A stretch of DNA of 64,000 nt, taken from positions 124,001 through 188,000 of the forward strand of contig NZ_FNIJ01000012.1 in assembly GCF_900103845.1 (NCBI RefSeq), in the 5' to 3' direction. Of this stretch, positions 55,548-64,000 are shown piece by piece. The notes beneath the pieces are model-generated. The model saw only the letters and a program-made list of their open reading frames with translations. It had not been told where the DNA came from and ran no database searches. Every line of letters begins with the position of its first letter. Positions within the stretch are counted from its first letter, which is position 1. This DNA comes from Pseudomonas jinjuensis. GTDB taxonomy: Bacteria; Pseudomonadota; Gammaproteobacteria; Pseudomonadales; Pseudomonadaceae. The position numbers and the translations under genes were made by a program.

Positions 55548-56452
55548 ACCTTGCCCTCCAGTTCCTTCGCCTGGTTCTTGTTGAACAGGATGATGGGCAC
55601 GATGAGGATCGCCAGCATGACCACGGCGAGCGCGGACGCCACCGGCCAGTCACGGTTGTTGAAGAACTCCTGCCACAGCACCTTGCCGATCATCAGCGTC
55701 TCGGGGCCGCCGAGCAGTTCCGGGATGACGAACTCGCCCACCGCCGGAATGAACACCAGCATGCAGCCGGCGATGATGCCGTTCTTCGACAGCGGCACGG
55801 TGATCTTCCAGAAGCTGGTCAGGTTGCTCGCGCCGAGGTCGGACGCGGCTTCCAGCAGGCTCATGTCGTGCTTCACCAGGTTGGCGTAGAGCGGCAGGAT
55901 CATGAACGGCAGGTACGAATAGACGATACCGATGTACACCGCCAGGTTGGTGTTGAGGATGGTCAGCGGCTCGCTGATGACGCCGATGGTCATCAGGAAG
56001 CTGTTGAGCAGGCCGTTGTTGGACAGGATGCCCATCCATGCGTACACGCGGATCAGAATCGCCGTCCAGGTCGGCATCATGATCAGCAGCAGCAGCACGG
56101 TCTGCATTTCCTTGCTGGCACGGGCGATGGAGTAGGCCATCGGATAGCCGATCAACAGGCACATCAGGGTGCTGATGAACGCCATCTTCAGCGAGCCGAG
56201 ATAGGCGTCGACGTACAGCGCATCGCCGGTCAGCATCACGTAGTTGCCGAAGTTCAGCACCAGTTGCAGGGTCTGGTCGGCGTACTGGAACACCTCGGTG
56301 TACGGCGGAATGGCGACATCCGCCTCGGCCAGGCTGATCTTCAGCACGATGATGAAGGGCAGCAGGAAGAACAGGAACAACCAGAAGAACGGCACGCCGA
56401 TCACGGCATGCCGCCCCCTGGGCAGGCGTTTCATGACGGAGGAGAGCTTCAT
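55544..56452 (-). CDS. spuG: Polyamine ABC transporter permease SpuG
   Basis: 302 residues, six transmembrane segments, EAA loop EAASDLGASNLTSFWKITVP. PotB/PotH type, pairs with SpuH. The ATG overlaps the spuF stop (ATGA). Confidence 0.92.
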   Translation of the reverse strand: MKLSSVMKRLPRGRHAVIGVPFFWLFLFFLLPFIIVLKISLAEADVAIPPYTEVFQYADQTLQLVLNFGNYVMLTGDALYVDAYLGSLKMAFISTLMCLLIGYPMAYSIARASKEMQTVLLLLIMMPTWTAILIRVYAWMGILSNNGLLNSFLMTIGVISEPLTILNTNLAVYIGIVYSYLPFMILPLYANLVKHDMSLLEAASDLGASNLTSFWKITVPLSKNGIIAGCMLVFIPAVGEFVIPELLGGPETLMIGKVLWQEFFNNRDWPVASALAVVMLAILIVPIILFNKNQAKELEGKV

Positions 56453-57603
56453 GATTGCAGTACCACTCCCGCGTCGTCGTACCAGCTGATGTACACCGGC
56501 TGGTCCCAGGTCGGGCGCTTGACGTGGCGCTCGGCGTTGGCCATGAAGGCCTGCACGACCATCCCCGAGCCCAGCTTGATGTAGTACACCGAGTGGCCGC
56601 CGAGATAGGCGATGTCATACACGGTGCCCTGGGCCCAGTTGAACTCGGGATGCTCGAGGTCTTCGGGCTTGCCGGTGGTGATCTGGACCTTCTCCGGACG
56701 CAGCGCGTAGGTAATGCGCTTGTCTTCGGCGCGGGTGCTGATGCCGTGGCCGATGTAGATCGGGTTTTCCAGGGTAGGGCAGGCGATGACCGCGTGGTCC
56801 TCGACGTCCTTGACCAGTTGGCCGTCGAACAGGTTGACGTTGCCGATGAACTCGCAGACCAGGCGGCTGGCCGGGGTCTCGTAGATGTCCATCGGGCTGC
56901 CGATCTGCTCGATGCAGCCGAGATGCATGATGGCGATGCGCTGGGCCATGGTCATGGCCTCTTCCTGGTCGTGGGTCACCATCACGCAGGTCACGCCCAC
57001 GCGCTCGATGATCTCCACCAGTTCCAGTTGCATCTGCGAACGCAGCTTCTTGTCCAGCGCACCCATCGGCTCATCGAGCAACAGCAGCTTCGGGCTTTTC
57101 GCCAGAGAGCGCGCCAGGGCCACGCGCTGGCGCTGACCACCGGACAACTGGTGCGGCTTGCGCTTGGCGTACTGGCTCATCTGCACCAGCTTGAGCATTT
57201 CGGCGACGCGGGCGTCGATCTCGTCCCTTGGCAGGCCGTCCTGCTTGAGGCCGAAGGCGATGTTCTGCGCGACACTCATGTGCGGGAACAGCGCGTAGGA
57301 CTGGAACATCATGTTGATCGGGCGCTCGTAGGGCGGCAGATCGGTGATGTCCTGGCCATCCAGGTAGATGCGGCCCTCGGTGGGGCGTTCGAAACCGGCC
57401 AGCATGCGCAACAGGGTCGACTTTCCCGAGCCCGATCCACCGAGCAGGGCGAAGATCTCGCCCTTCTTGATGTTCAGGGAAACGGTGTCCACCGCGAGCG
57501 TCTCATCGAACTGCTTGCTGACCCGGTCGATTTTTACCAACACCTCTTTGGGTTGCTGGTCGCCCGCGAGGGCTTTCTTGTAGGCACCGGAGGCTATTGC
57601 CAT
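56449..57603 (-). CDS. spuF: Polyamine ABC transporter ATPase SpuF
   Basis: 384 residues from the ATG at 57603. Walker A GGSGSGKST, signature LSGGQRQR, Walker B LLLLDEPMGALDKK, H-loop [11 protein letters not shown] and a C-terminal TOBE domain. PotA/PotG family. Energises SpuGH. Confidence 0.93.
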   Translation of the reverse strand: MAIASGAYKKALAGDQQPKEVLVKIDRVSKQFDETLAVDTVSLNIKKGEIFALLGGSGSGKSTLLRMLAGFERPTEGRIYLDGQDITDLPPYERPINMMFQSYALFPHMSVAQNIAFGLKQDGLPRDEIDARVAEMLKLVQMSQYAKRKPHQLSGGQRQRVALARSLAKSPKLLLLDEPMGALDKKLRSQMQLELVEIIERVGVTCVMVTHDQEEAMTMAQRIAIMHLGCIEQIGSPMDIYETPASRLVCEFIGNVNLFDGQLVKDVEDHAVIACPTLENPIYIGHGISTRAEDKRITYALRPEKVQITTGKPEDLEHPEFNWAQGTVYDIAYLGGHSVYYIKLGSGMVVQAFMANAERHVKRPTWDQPVYISWYDDAGVVLQS

Positions 57604-57627
57604 TACCACAACTCCCAACTCATTGAA

Positions 57628-57648
57628 GCCCGGCCCCTGCGGCCGGGC
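57628..57648 (-). other. Hairpin in the spuE-spuF gap
   Basis: 8-bp perfect stem GCCCGGCC / GGCCGGGC, 5-base loop, no T run. One of three GC hairpins between spu genes; likely to affect mRNA stability or read-through. Confidence 0.55.
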
Positions 57649-57670
57649 ACGCTTGGATATCTGAAGCGGA

Positions 57671-58768
<1,098 letters not shown>

Positions 58769-58954
58769 TCAGTCCTCTCGTTGTTTTAATTCTTTCTCTC
58801 GGTTACGTATCGATGCAGCCTGTTGAACCAATCCGTGGATAGCGCCGCAGCCATCTGAACCTGGTGCGCAACGAGAGCGTCACGACCTGTGCAGCCTTAT
58901 CCCGTACAGGGCGCCGGGCAGGCGGCGCACGACGCCCCGCCTGCCTGACGCATG

Positions 58955-58980
58955 CGCTGCCGCCCGGGAAGGCGGCAGCG
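58955..58980 (-). other. Hairpin in the spuD-spuE gap
   Basis: 10-bp perfect stem CGCTGCCGCC / GGCGGCAGCG with a 6-base loop, nine bases beyond the spuD stop, in a 224-bp gap. No T run. It could protect the 3' end of the upstream message so that the binding proteins are made in excess. Confidence 0.6.
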
Positions 58981-58989
58981 GCCAGCCCG

Positions 58990-60090
58990 TCACTTGCCGG
59001 ATTTGATCTTGGTCCAGCTGCGGGTCATGGTGCGCTGGGTCTTCGCCGGCAGGTCCGGGAAGGCGTACAGCTTCTTCATCACCTCTTCGGTCGGGTAGAT
59101 GCCCGGGTCGGTGCGGATCGCCTCGTCGACCATCGGCGTGGCAGCGAGGTTGCCGTTCGGGAACTGCACGACGTTGGTGATCTCGGCCATGACCTCGGGC
59201 TGCATCAGGAAGTCGATCCACTTGTAGGCGGCTTCCGGGTTTTCCGCGTCTTTCGGGATCGCGACCATGTCGAAGAAGGTGCCTGCGCCTTCCTTCGGAA
59301 TGTTGTACTTCACGGTCACGTTGTTCTTCGCTTCCTCGGCACGGGACTTGGCCTGGTAGACGTCGCCTGAATAGCCGATGGCGACGCAGATGTTGCCGTT
59401 GGCGATGTCCGAGATGTACTTGGAGGAGTGGAAGTAGCTGACGTACGGGCGGATCTTCAGGAACAGCTCTTCCGCTTCCTTGAGTTCCTTCGGATCGTTG
59501 CTGTCCGGCTTGTAGCCCAGGTAGTGCAGGGCCGCCGGGAGCATTTCGGTCGGCGAGTCGAGGAAGCTCACGCCGCACTGCTTCAGCTTCTCGATGTTTT
59601 CCGGCTTGAACACCAGGTCCCAGGAATCCACCGGGGCGTTGTCGCCGAAGGCGGCCTTGACCTTGTCCGGGTTGTAGCCGATGCCGATGGTGCCCCACAT
59701 GTAGGGAATCGCGTACTTGTTGCCCGGGTCGCTGATTTCCAGGGTCTTCATCAGGTCCGGGTTGAGGTTCTTCCAGTTCGGCAGCTTGGAGCGATCCAGC
59801 GGCTGGTAGACGCCGGCCTTGATCTGCTTGGCGAGGAAGGAGTTGGACGGAACCACGATGTCGTAGCCGGACTTGCCGGCCAGCAGCTTGGCTTCCAGCA
59901 CTTCGTTGCTGTCATAGACGTCGTAGACGACCTTGATGCCGGTCTGCTTGGTGAACTTGTCCACGGTATCCGGCGCGATGTAGTCGGACCAGTTGTAGAC
60001 GTGCACCACCTTGTCGTCAGCCTGCGCCATGCCGGCCACAGTGCCCGCCAGAGTCACGGCGAGCAGGGTCTTGCCAAAGGTTTTCAACAT
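58990..60090 (-). CDS. spuD: Putrescine-binding periplasmic protein SpuD
   Basis: 366 residues. Signal peptide cleaved after AQA (about 25), mature [20 protein letters not shown]. PotF-type receptor; in P. aeruginosa SpuD binds putrescine. About 60% of residues look identical to SpuE at 57671, a clear tandem duplication. Confidence 0.92.
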   Translation of the reverse strand: MLKTFGKTLLAVTLAGTVAGMAQADDKVVHVYNWSDYIAPDTVDKFTKQTGIKVVYDVYDSNEVLEAKLLAGKSGYDIVVPSNSFLAKQIKAGVYQPLDRSKLPNWKNLNPDLMKTLEISDPGNKYAIPYMWGTIGIGYNPDKVKAAFGDNAPVDSWDLVFKPENIEKLKQCGVSFLDSPTEMLPAALHYLGYKPDSNDPKELKEAEELFLKIRPYVSYFHSSKYISDIANGNICVAIGYSGDVYQAKSRAEEAKNNVTVKYNIPKEGAGTFFDMVAIPKDAENPEAAYKWIDFLMQPEVMAEITNVVQFPNGNLAATPMVDEAIRTDPGIYPTEEVMKKLYAFPDLPAKTQRTMTRSWTKIKSGK

Positions 60091-60204
60091 GCGGGTAGCT
60101 CCATTTGTTTTTCTGTTGTTTCCGGGTGGCGCCGCCGTCCGACGTCACCCCCCGGTGAGCCTGGCCAACGCACAGGCGCAGTCTGGCAAGGTCCCGTCAG
60201 GGAC

Positions 60205-61569
60205 TCAAGACAGAACAGCGGCGGCGGTTTGATCGAGGCACTTGCGCGCCAGAGTGATCAGATCGTCGATCTGTGCCTTCTCGATCACCAGCGGCGGCGA
60301 AATGATCATGGTGTCGCCAACCGCACGCATGATCAGTCCGTTACGGAAGCAGTGCTCGCGGCACAGCATCCCGATACCGCCCTCGAAGCGCTCGCGGGTC
60401 TTCTTGTTCTTGACCAGCTCCAGCGCGGCCACCAGGCCGACGCCGCGCGCCTCGCCAACCAGCGGGTGATCGGCCAGCTCCTGCCAGCGCTGCTGCAAAT
60501 AGGGTGCCGTTTCGTTCTTCACCTTCTCGACGATCTTCTCTTCGCGCAGGATGCGGATGTTCTCCAGCGCCACCGCCGCCGCCACCGGGTGCCCGGAGTA
60601 GGTGAAGCCGTGGTAGAACTCGCCGCCTTCGTTGAGGGTCTCGACGATCTCGTCGCGGACGATCACCCCACCCATGGGGATGTACCCCGAAGTCAGGCCC
60701 TTGGCGATCGGCATCAGGTCCGGGGCGTTGCCGTAGTACTGGCTGCCGAACCACTCGCCGGTACGGCCGAAGCCGCAGATGACTTCGTCGGCGATGAACA
60801 GGATGTCGTATCTGGCGAGGATCTCGCGGATCTTCGGCCAGTAGCTTTCCGGCGGAACGATCACGCCGCCCGCGCCCTGGATCGGCTCGGCGATGAAGGC
60901 CGCGACCTTGTCCTCGCCGACTTCGAGAATCTTCTTCTCCAGCTGCTCGGCCGCCCATACGCCGAACTCTTCCGGGTCCATGTCGCCGCCCTCGCCGAAC
61001 CAGTACGGCTGGGCGATGTGTTCGATGCCCGGGATCGGCAGGTCGCCCTGCTCGTGCAGCGCCTTCATGCCGCCGAGGCTGACGCCGGCGACGGTGGAGC
61101 CGTGGTAGCCGTTCCAGCGGCCGATCACCACCTTCTTCTGCGGCTGGCCCTTGATCGCCCAGTAGTGGCGGACCATGCGCAGCACGGTGTCGTTGGACTC
61201 CGAGCCGGAACCGGTGAAGAACACGTGGTTCATGCCTTCCGGCGCGATGTCGGCGATCGCCTTGGCCAGTTCCAGTGCCGGCGGGTGGGCGGTCTGGAAG
61301 AACAGGTTGTAGTAGGGCAGCTCCTGCATCTGCTTGTAGGCGGCTTCAGCCAGCTCCTTGCGGCCGTAGCCGACGTTGACGCACCAGAGACCGGCCATGC
61401 CGTCGAGGATCTTGTTGCCCTCGCTGTCCCACAGGTACACGCCTTCGGCCTTGGTGATGATCCGCGCGCCCTTGGCATTCAGTTGCTTGTAGTCGGTGAA
61501 CGGTGCCAGGTGGTGTTCACGGCTGAGCGCCTGCCAATGCTGGGTCTGGGCGCTGATCTCTTTAGTCAT
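60205..61569 (-). CDS. spuC: Putrescine-pyruvate aminotransferase SpuC
   Basis: 454 residues of class III PLP aminotransferase. PLP Lys in [29 protein letters not shown] phosphate-binding loop, [14 protein letters not shown] Asp. Converts putrescine and pyruvate to 4-aminobutanal and alanine. Third gene of the operon. Confidence 0.93.
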   Translation of the reverse strand: MTKEISAQTQHWQALSREHHLAPFTDYKQLNAKGARIITKAEGVYLWDSEGNKILDGMAGLWCVNVGYGRKELAEAAYKQMQELPYYNLFFQTAHPPALELAKAIADIAPEGMNHVFFTGSGSESNDTVLRMVRHYWAIKGQPQKKVVIGRWNGYHGSTVAGVSLGGMKALHEQGDLPIPGIEHIAQPYWFGEGGDMDPEEFGVWAAEQLEKKILEVGEDKVAAFIAEPIQGAGGVIVPPESYWPKIREILARYDILFIADEVICGFGRTGEWFGSQYYGNAPDLMPIAKGLTSGYIPMGGVIVRDEIVETLNEGGEFYHGFTYSGHPVAAAVALENIRILREEKIVEKVKNETAPYLQQRWQELADHPLVGEARGVGLVAALELVKNKKTRERFEGGIGMLCREHCFRNGLIMRAVGDTMIISPPLVIEKAQIDDLITLARKCLDQTAAAVLS

Positions 61570-61598
61570 TTTCCAACCTCTCTCTATTACGACGGGAA

Positions 61599-61617
61599 GC
61601 CGGCCGTCCGGGCCGGC
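61599..61617 (-). other. Hairpin in the spuB-spuC gap
   Basis: 7-bp perfect stem GCCGGCC / GGCCGGC, 5-base loop, just after the spuB stop side of a 58-bp gap. Same kind as those at 57628 and 58955. Confidence 0.5.
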
Positions 61618-61627
61618 CCCGCAACGA

Positions 61628-62986
61628 TCAAACGGACAGCAGGAGGAACTCGCGTTCCCAGGAACTGATCACCCGCTTGTAGTTCTCGTGCTCGGCACGC
61701 TTCACCGCGACGTAGCCGCGGATGAACTTGGCGCCCAGGTACTGCTCCAGCGCCGAGCTGTTTTCCATGCGTTCCAGCGCCGCCTCGATGGTCAGCGGCA
61801 GGCGCAGGTTACGCCGCTCGTAGCCGCGCCCCTTGACCTGGGCGCTGGGCTCGATGCCCTCGACCATGCCGATGTAGCCGCACAGCAGGCTGGCGGCCAG
61901 GGCCAGGTAGGGGTTGGCGTCGGCGCCGGCCAGGCGGTTCTCCACCCGGCGGTTCTGCGGATCGGAATCCGGCACGCGCAGGCCGACGGTGCGGTTCTCC
62001 TCGCCCCACTCGACGTTCACCGGCGCGGAGGTATCCGGCAGGAAGCGGCGGAACGAGTTGACGTTGGGCGCGAACAGCGGCAGCGCTTCCGGGATGAACT
62101 TCTGCAGGCCGCCGACGTGGTGCAGGAACAGCTCGCTCATGCTGCCGTCGGCATTGGAGAAGATGTTCTCGCCGGTCTTGAGGTCGACGATGCTCTGGTG
62201 CAGGTGCATGGCGCTGCCCGGCTCGCCGGTCATCGGCTTGGCCATGAAGGTGGCGGCCACGTTGTGCTTGAGCGCGGCCTCGCGCATGGTGCGCTTGAAC
62301 ACCAGGATCTGGTCGGCCAGGTCGAGGGCGTCGCCGTGACGGAAGTTGATCTCCATCTGCGCGGTACCTTCCTCGTGGATCAGCGTGTCCAGGTCCAGGC
62401 CCTGGGACTCGCACCAGTCGTACATGTCCTCGAACAGCGGGTCGAATTCGTTCGCCGCGTCGATGGAGAAGGACTGGCGGCCGGTTTCCTGGCGCCCGGA
62501 GCGGCCGACCGGAGCCTGCAGCGGGTAGTCGGGGTCGTCGCTGCGCTTGGTCAGGTAGAACTCCATCTCCGGCGCCACGATCGGCTTCCAGCCCTTGTCG
62601 GCGTACAGCTTGAGCACGCGCTTGAGGACGTTGCGCGGCGACAGCTCGATGGGGTTGCCGAGCTTGTCGAAGGAGTCGTGGATGACCATCGCGGTGGGCT
62701 CGATGGCCCAGGGGACGAGGAACACGGCATTCTCGTCCGGGCGGCAGACCATATCGATGTCGGCCGGGTCCAGCAGGTCGTAATAGATGTCGTCCTCGAC
62801 GTAGTCGCCGGTCACGGTCTGCAGCAGGACGCTTTCCGGCAGACGCATGCCCTTCTCGTTGAGGAACTTGTTGGTCGGCGAAATCTTGCCGCGCGCGATC
62901 CCGGTCAGGTCCGAAATCAGGCATTCGACTTCAGTGATCTTGCGTTCCTTCAGCCAGCTGGTCAGCTGGTCTAGCTTGGTAGTCAT
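61628..62986 (-). CDS. spuB: Glutamate-polyamine ligase SpuB (glutamine synthetase family)
   Basis: 452 residues from the ATG at 62986. Glutamine synthetase fold: [14 protein letters not shown] metal site, [34 protein letters not shown] and [18 protein letters not shown]. Gamma-glutamylates polyamines such as putrescine or spermidine as the first step of their breakdown. Partner of SpuA. Confidence 0.92.
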   Translation of the reverse strand: MTTKLDQLTSWLKERKITEVECLISDLTGIARGKISPTNKFLNEKGMRLPESVLLQTVTGDYVEDDIYYDLLDPADIDMVCRPDENAVFLVPWAIEPTAMVIHDSFDKLGNPIELSPRNVLKRVLKLYADKGWKPIVAPEMEFYLTKRSDDPDYPLQAPVGRSGRQETGRQSFSIDAANEFDPLFEDMYDWCESQGLDLDTLIHEEGTAQMEINFRHGDALDLADQILVFKRTMREAALKHNVAATFMAKPMTGEPGSAMHLHQSIVDLKTGENIFSNADGSMSELFLHHVGGLQKFIPEALPLFAPNVNSFRRFLPDTSAPVNVEWGEENRTVGLRVPDSDPQNRRVENRLAGADANPYLALAASLLCGYIGMVEGIEPSAQVKGRGYERRNLRLPLTIEAALERMENSSALEQYLGAKFIRGYVAVKRAEHENYKRVISSWEREFLLLSV

Positions 62987-63027
62987 AAAGACCTCAGGGT
63001 TTGAGAGCCCGGCCCCAACCGCCGGAC

Positions 63028-63780
63028 TCAACGTTGCCCCGCCCTCTTGCTGCAGGCCTTGCCGAAAGCCTGGAAGATAGCGAGATAGTTGGGGTTCGTT
63101 GCGACCTGCCACTCCGGGTGCCACTGCACGCCGAGAGCGAAGGCCCTGGCACCTTCGACCGAGAAGGATTCGACCAACCCGTCGGGCGCCAGCGCTTCGA
63201 CTCGAAGGCCCGGCGCCAGACGTTCAACGCCCTGGCCATGGATGGAATTGACCTGAATCTCCTCCGGCAAGCCGATGCCGGCGAGAATCCCGCCCGGTTG
63301 CACATGCACCGCATGGCTGGGGGCGTACTGCACCTCGACCGGCTGGTCGGCCGGCTCGCGGTGGTCCATGAAAGTTCCGGTTTCGTGCACCTTCTGGTGC
63401 AGGGTGCCGCCGAAAGCCACATTCATTTCCTGGAACCCACGGCAGATGCCGAGCACCGGAATACCGGCGGCAACCGCAGCGCGTATAAGAGGAAGTGTAG
63501 TGCTGTCTCGCGCGGGGTCACGTTCGCTGCCGGCTTCGCTCGCCGGGCCACTATAATGAAGAGGCTCGATGTTCGACGGAGAGCCGGTGAACAGCAAACC
63601 GTCGACCGTATCGAGCAGGGTTTGCTGGTCGAGAAGTTCGCCCAGTGAAGGAATGATCAGCGGAAAACCACCCGCTCCGGTGACCACTGCTCGCAGGTAC
63701 TTGTCGCCGGAAATGTGGAAGGGATGGAGACCGATCTGCTTGGTGCAGGCGCTGACGCCGATCAACGGCAGGCGAGGCAT
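63028..63780 (-). CDS. spuA: Gamma-glutamyl-polyamine hydrolase SpuA (class I GATase type)
   Basis: 250 residues. Nucleophile Cys in LGICRGFQEMN, His-x-Glu in GVQWHPEWQ, and GTLHQKVHE. PuuD-like: removes the gamma-glutamyl group after oxidation of the glutamylated polyamine. First gene of the operon; the control region lies to its right. Confidence 0.9.
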   Translation of the reverse strand: MPRLPLIGVSACTKQIGLHPFHISGDKYLRAVVTGAGGFPLIIPSLGELLDQQTLLDTVDGLLFTGSPSNIEPLHYSGPASEAGSERDPARDSTTLPLIRAAVAAGIPVLGICRGFQEMNVAFGGTLHQKVHETGTFMDHREPADQPVEVQYAPSHAVHVQPGGILAGIGLPEEIQVNSIHGQGVERLAPGLRVEALAPDGLVESFSVEGARAFALGVQWHPEWQVATNPNYLAIFQAFGKACSKRAGQR

Positions 63781-63835
63781 GGGACACCCGTATTTGTATG
63801 TGTTATGGGTTGCGATGGAGCTTAGCTTTGTTCAA

Positions 63836-63862
63836 TTTTTTACACAATAGCTATGTAAAAAA
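63836..63862 (-). promoter_or_regulatory. Inverted-repeat operator candidate upstream of spuA
   Basis: TTTTTTACA-9 bases-TGTAAAAAA, perfect 9-bp arms, 56 bases before the spuA ATG in an AT-rich stretch. The size and position fit a repressor or activator site of the spu promoter. Which regulator binds is not shown. Confidence 0.5.
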
Positions 63863-64000
63863 TCAAACACGACCCACTGAACACCCTCCCATCCAGGCAG
63901 ATCGGAGTCACTGAAATGGCCTGAAATGCCCCAAAAACGGCCACCTCGCACCAGACGGAGGCGCCGGGGGCCGCTATTGACAATGGCAGGCCTTTCGGAT
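63863..64000. other. Right-edge intergenic sequence
   Basis: No gene start is visible. A TTGACA at 63977 near the edge could be the -35 box of a gene beyond the window. Confidence 0.3.

Overview
The window is a high-GC Pseudomonas chromosome segment. From memory, its flanking gene order (lgt, TauE-like exporter, NRDE protein, ptsP, rppH, ilvA, rpiA, acetylpolyamine operon, serA, spuABCDEFGH) matches the PA0297-PA0341 block of P. aeruginosa. The intergenic repeats of the TGTAGGAGCG type are also typical of Pseudomonas. I cannot name the species; a relative in the aeruginosa/nitroreducens/citronellolis group is a reasonable guess. No rRNA, tRNA, CRISPR array, integrase or IS transposase was seen.

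Layout. 1-4574: control region, a large multicopper oxidase, and a Sco-cytochrome c fusion protein. 4741-7951: CYTH-CHAD triphosphatase-like protein and an orphan GspE/PilB-type ATPase. 8233-9833 (minus): lgt and a TauE/SafE exporter. 9910-28238 (minus): an uninterrupted IncP/Trb-type type IV secretion operon. 28575-37463: NRDE protein, ptsP, rppH, HAD phosphatase, DUF2269-like protein, ilvA, rpiA, YegP-like protein, carP-like beta-propeller. 37614-43899: AraC regulator and an acetylpolyamine uptake/deacetylation operon. 44065-54289: carO-like protein, a second beta-propeller, FAH-family hydrolase, D-2-hydroxyglutarate dehydrogenase, serA and small conserved proteins. 54675-63780 (minus): the spu polyamine operon, in order spuA to spuH.

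The unusual part is the T4SS. In transcription order it holds trbB, C, D, E, F, G, H, I, a cluster of tiny TrbK-like lipoproteins, trbJ, more trbK copies, trbL, M, N, an unknown small protein, a DUF2235 (Tle1-like) phospholipase, traX/trbP, a 184-aa protein resembling the C-terminal tail of Trb-associated relaxases, traG (VirD4) and traF. The window has no relaxase catalytic domain, mobilisation accessory gene, replication gene or integrase. The phospholipase has an intact Ser-Asp-His triad and a C-terminal segment that looks like the KfrB domain of conjugation proteins. I read this as a conjugation machine that may now deliver a lipase instead of DNA, with candidate immunity and exclusion proteins in the same operon. 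The gene calls come from the sequence; the toxin-delivery function is inference.

Further points: seven trbK-like copies in different stages of decay whose conserved tail is also the C-terminus of TrbJ; an apparent ATT start codon for traG; a control region upstream of trbB rich in inverted repeats; and a 20-bp-spaced direct repeat upstream of the acetylpolyamine operon that could be the operator of the adjacent AraC regulator.
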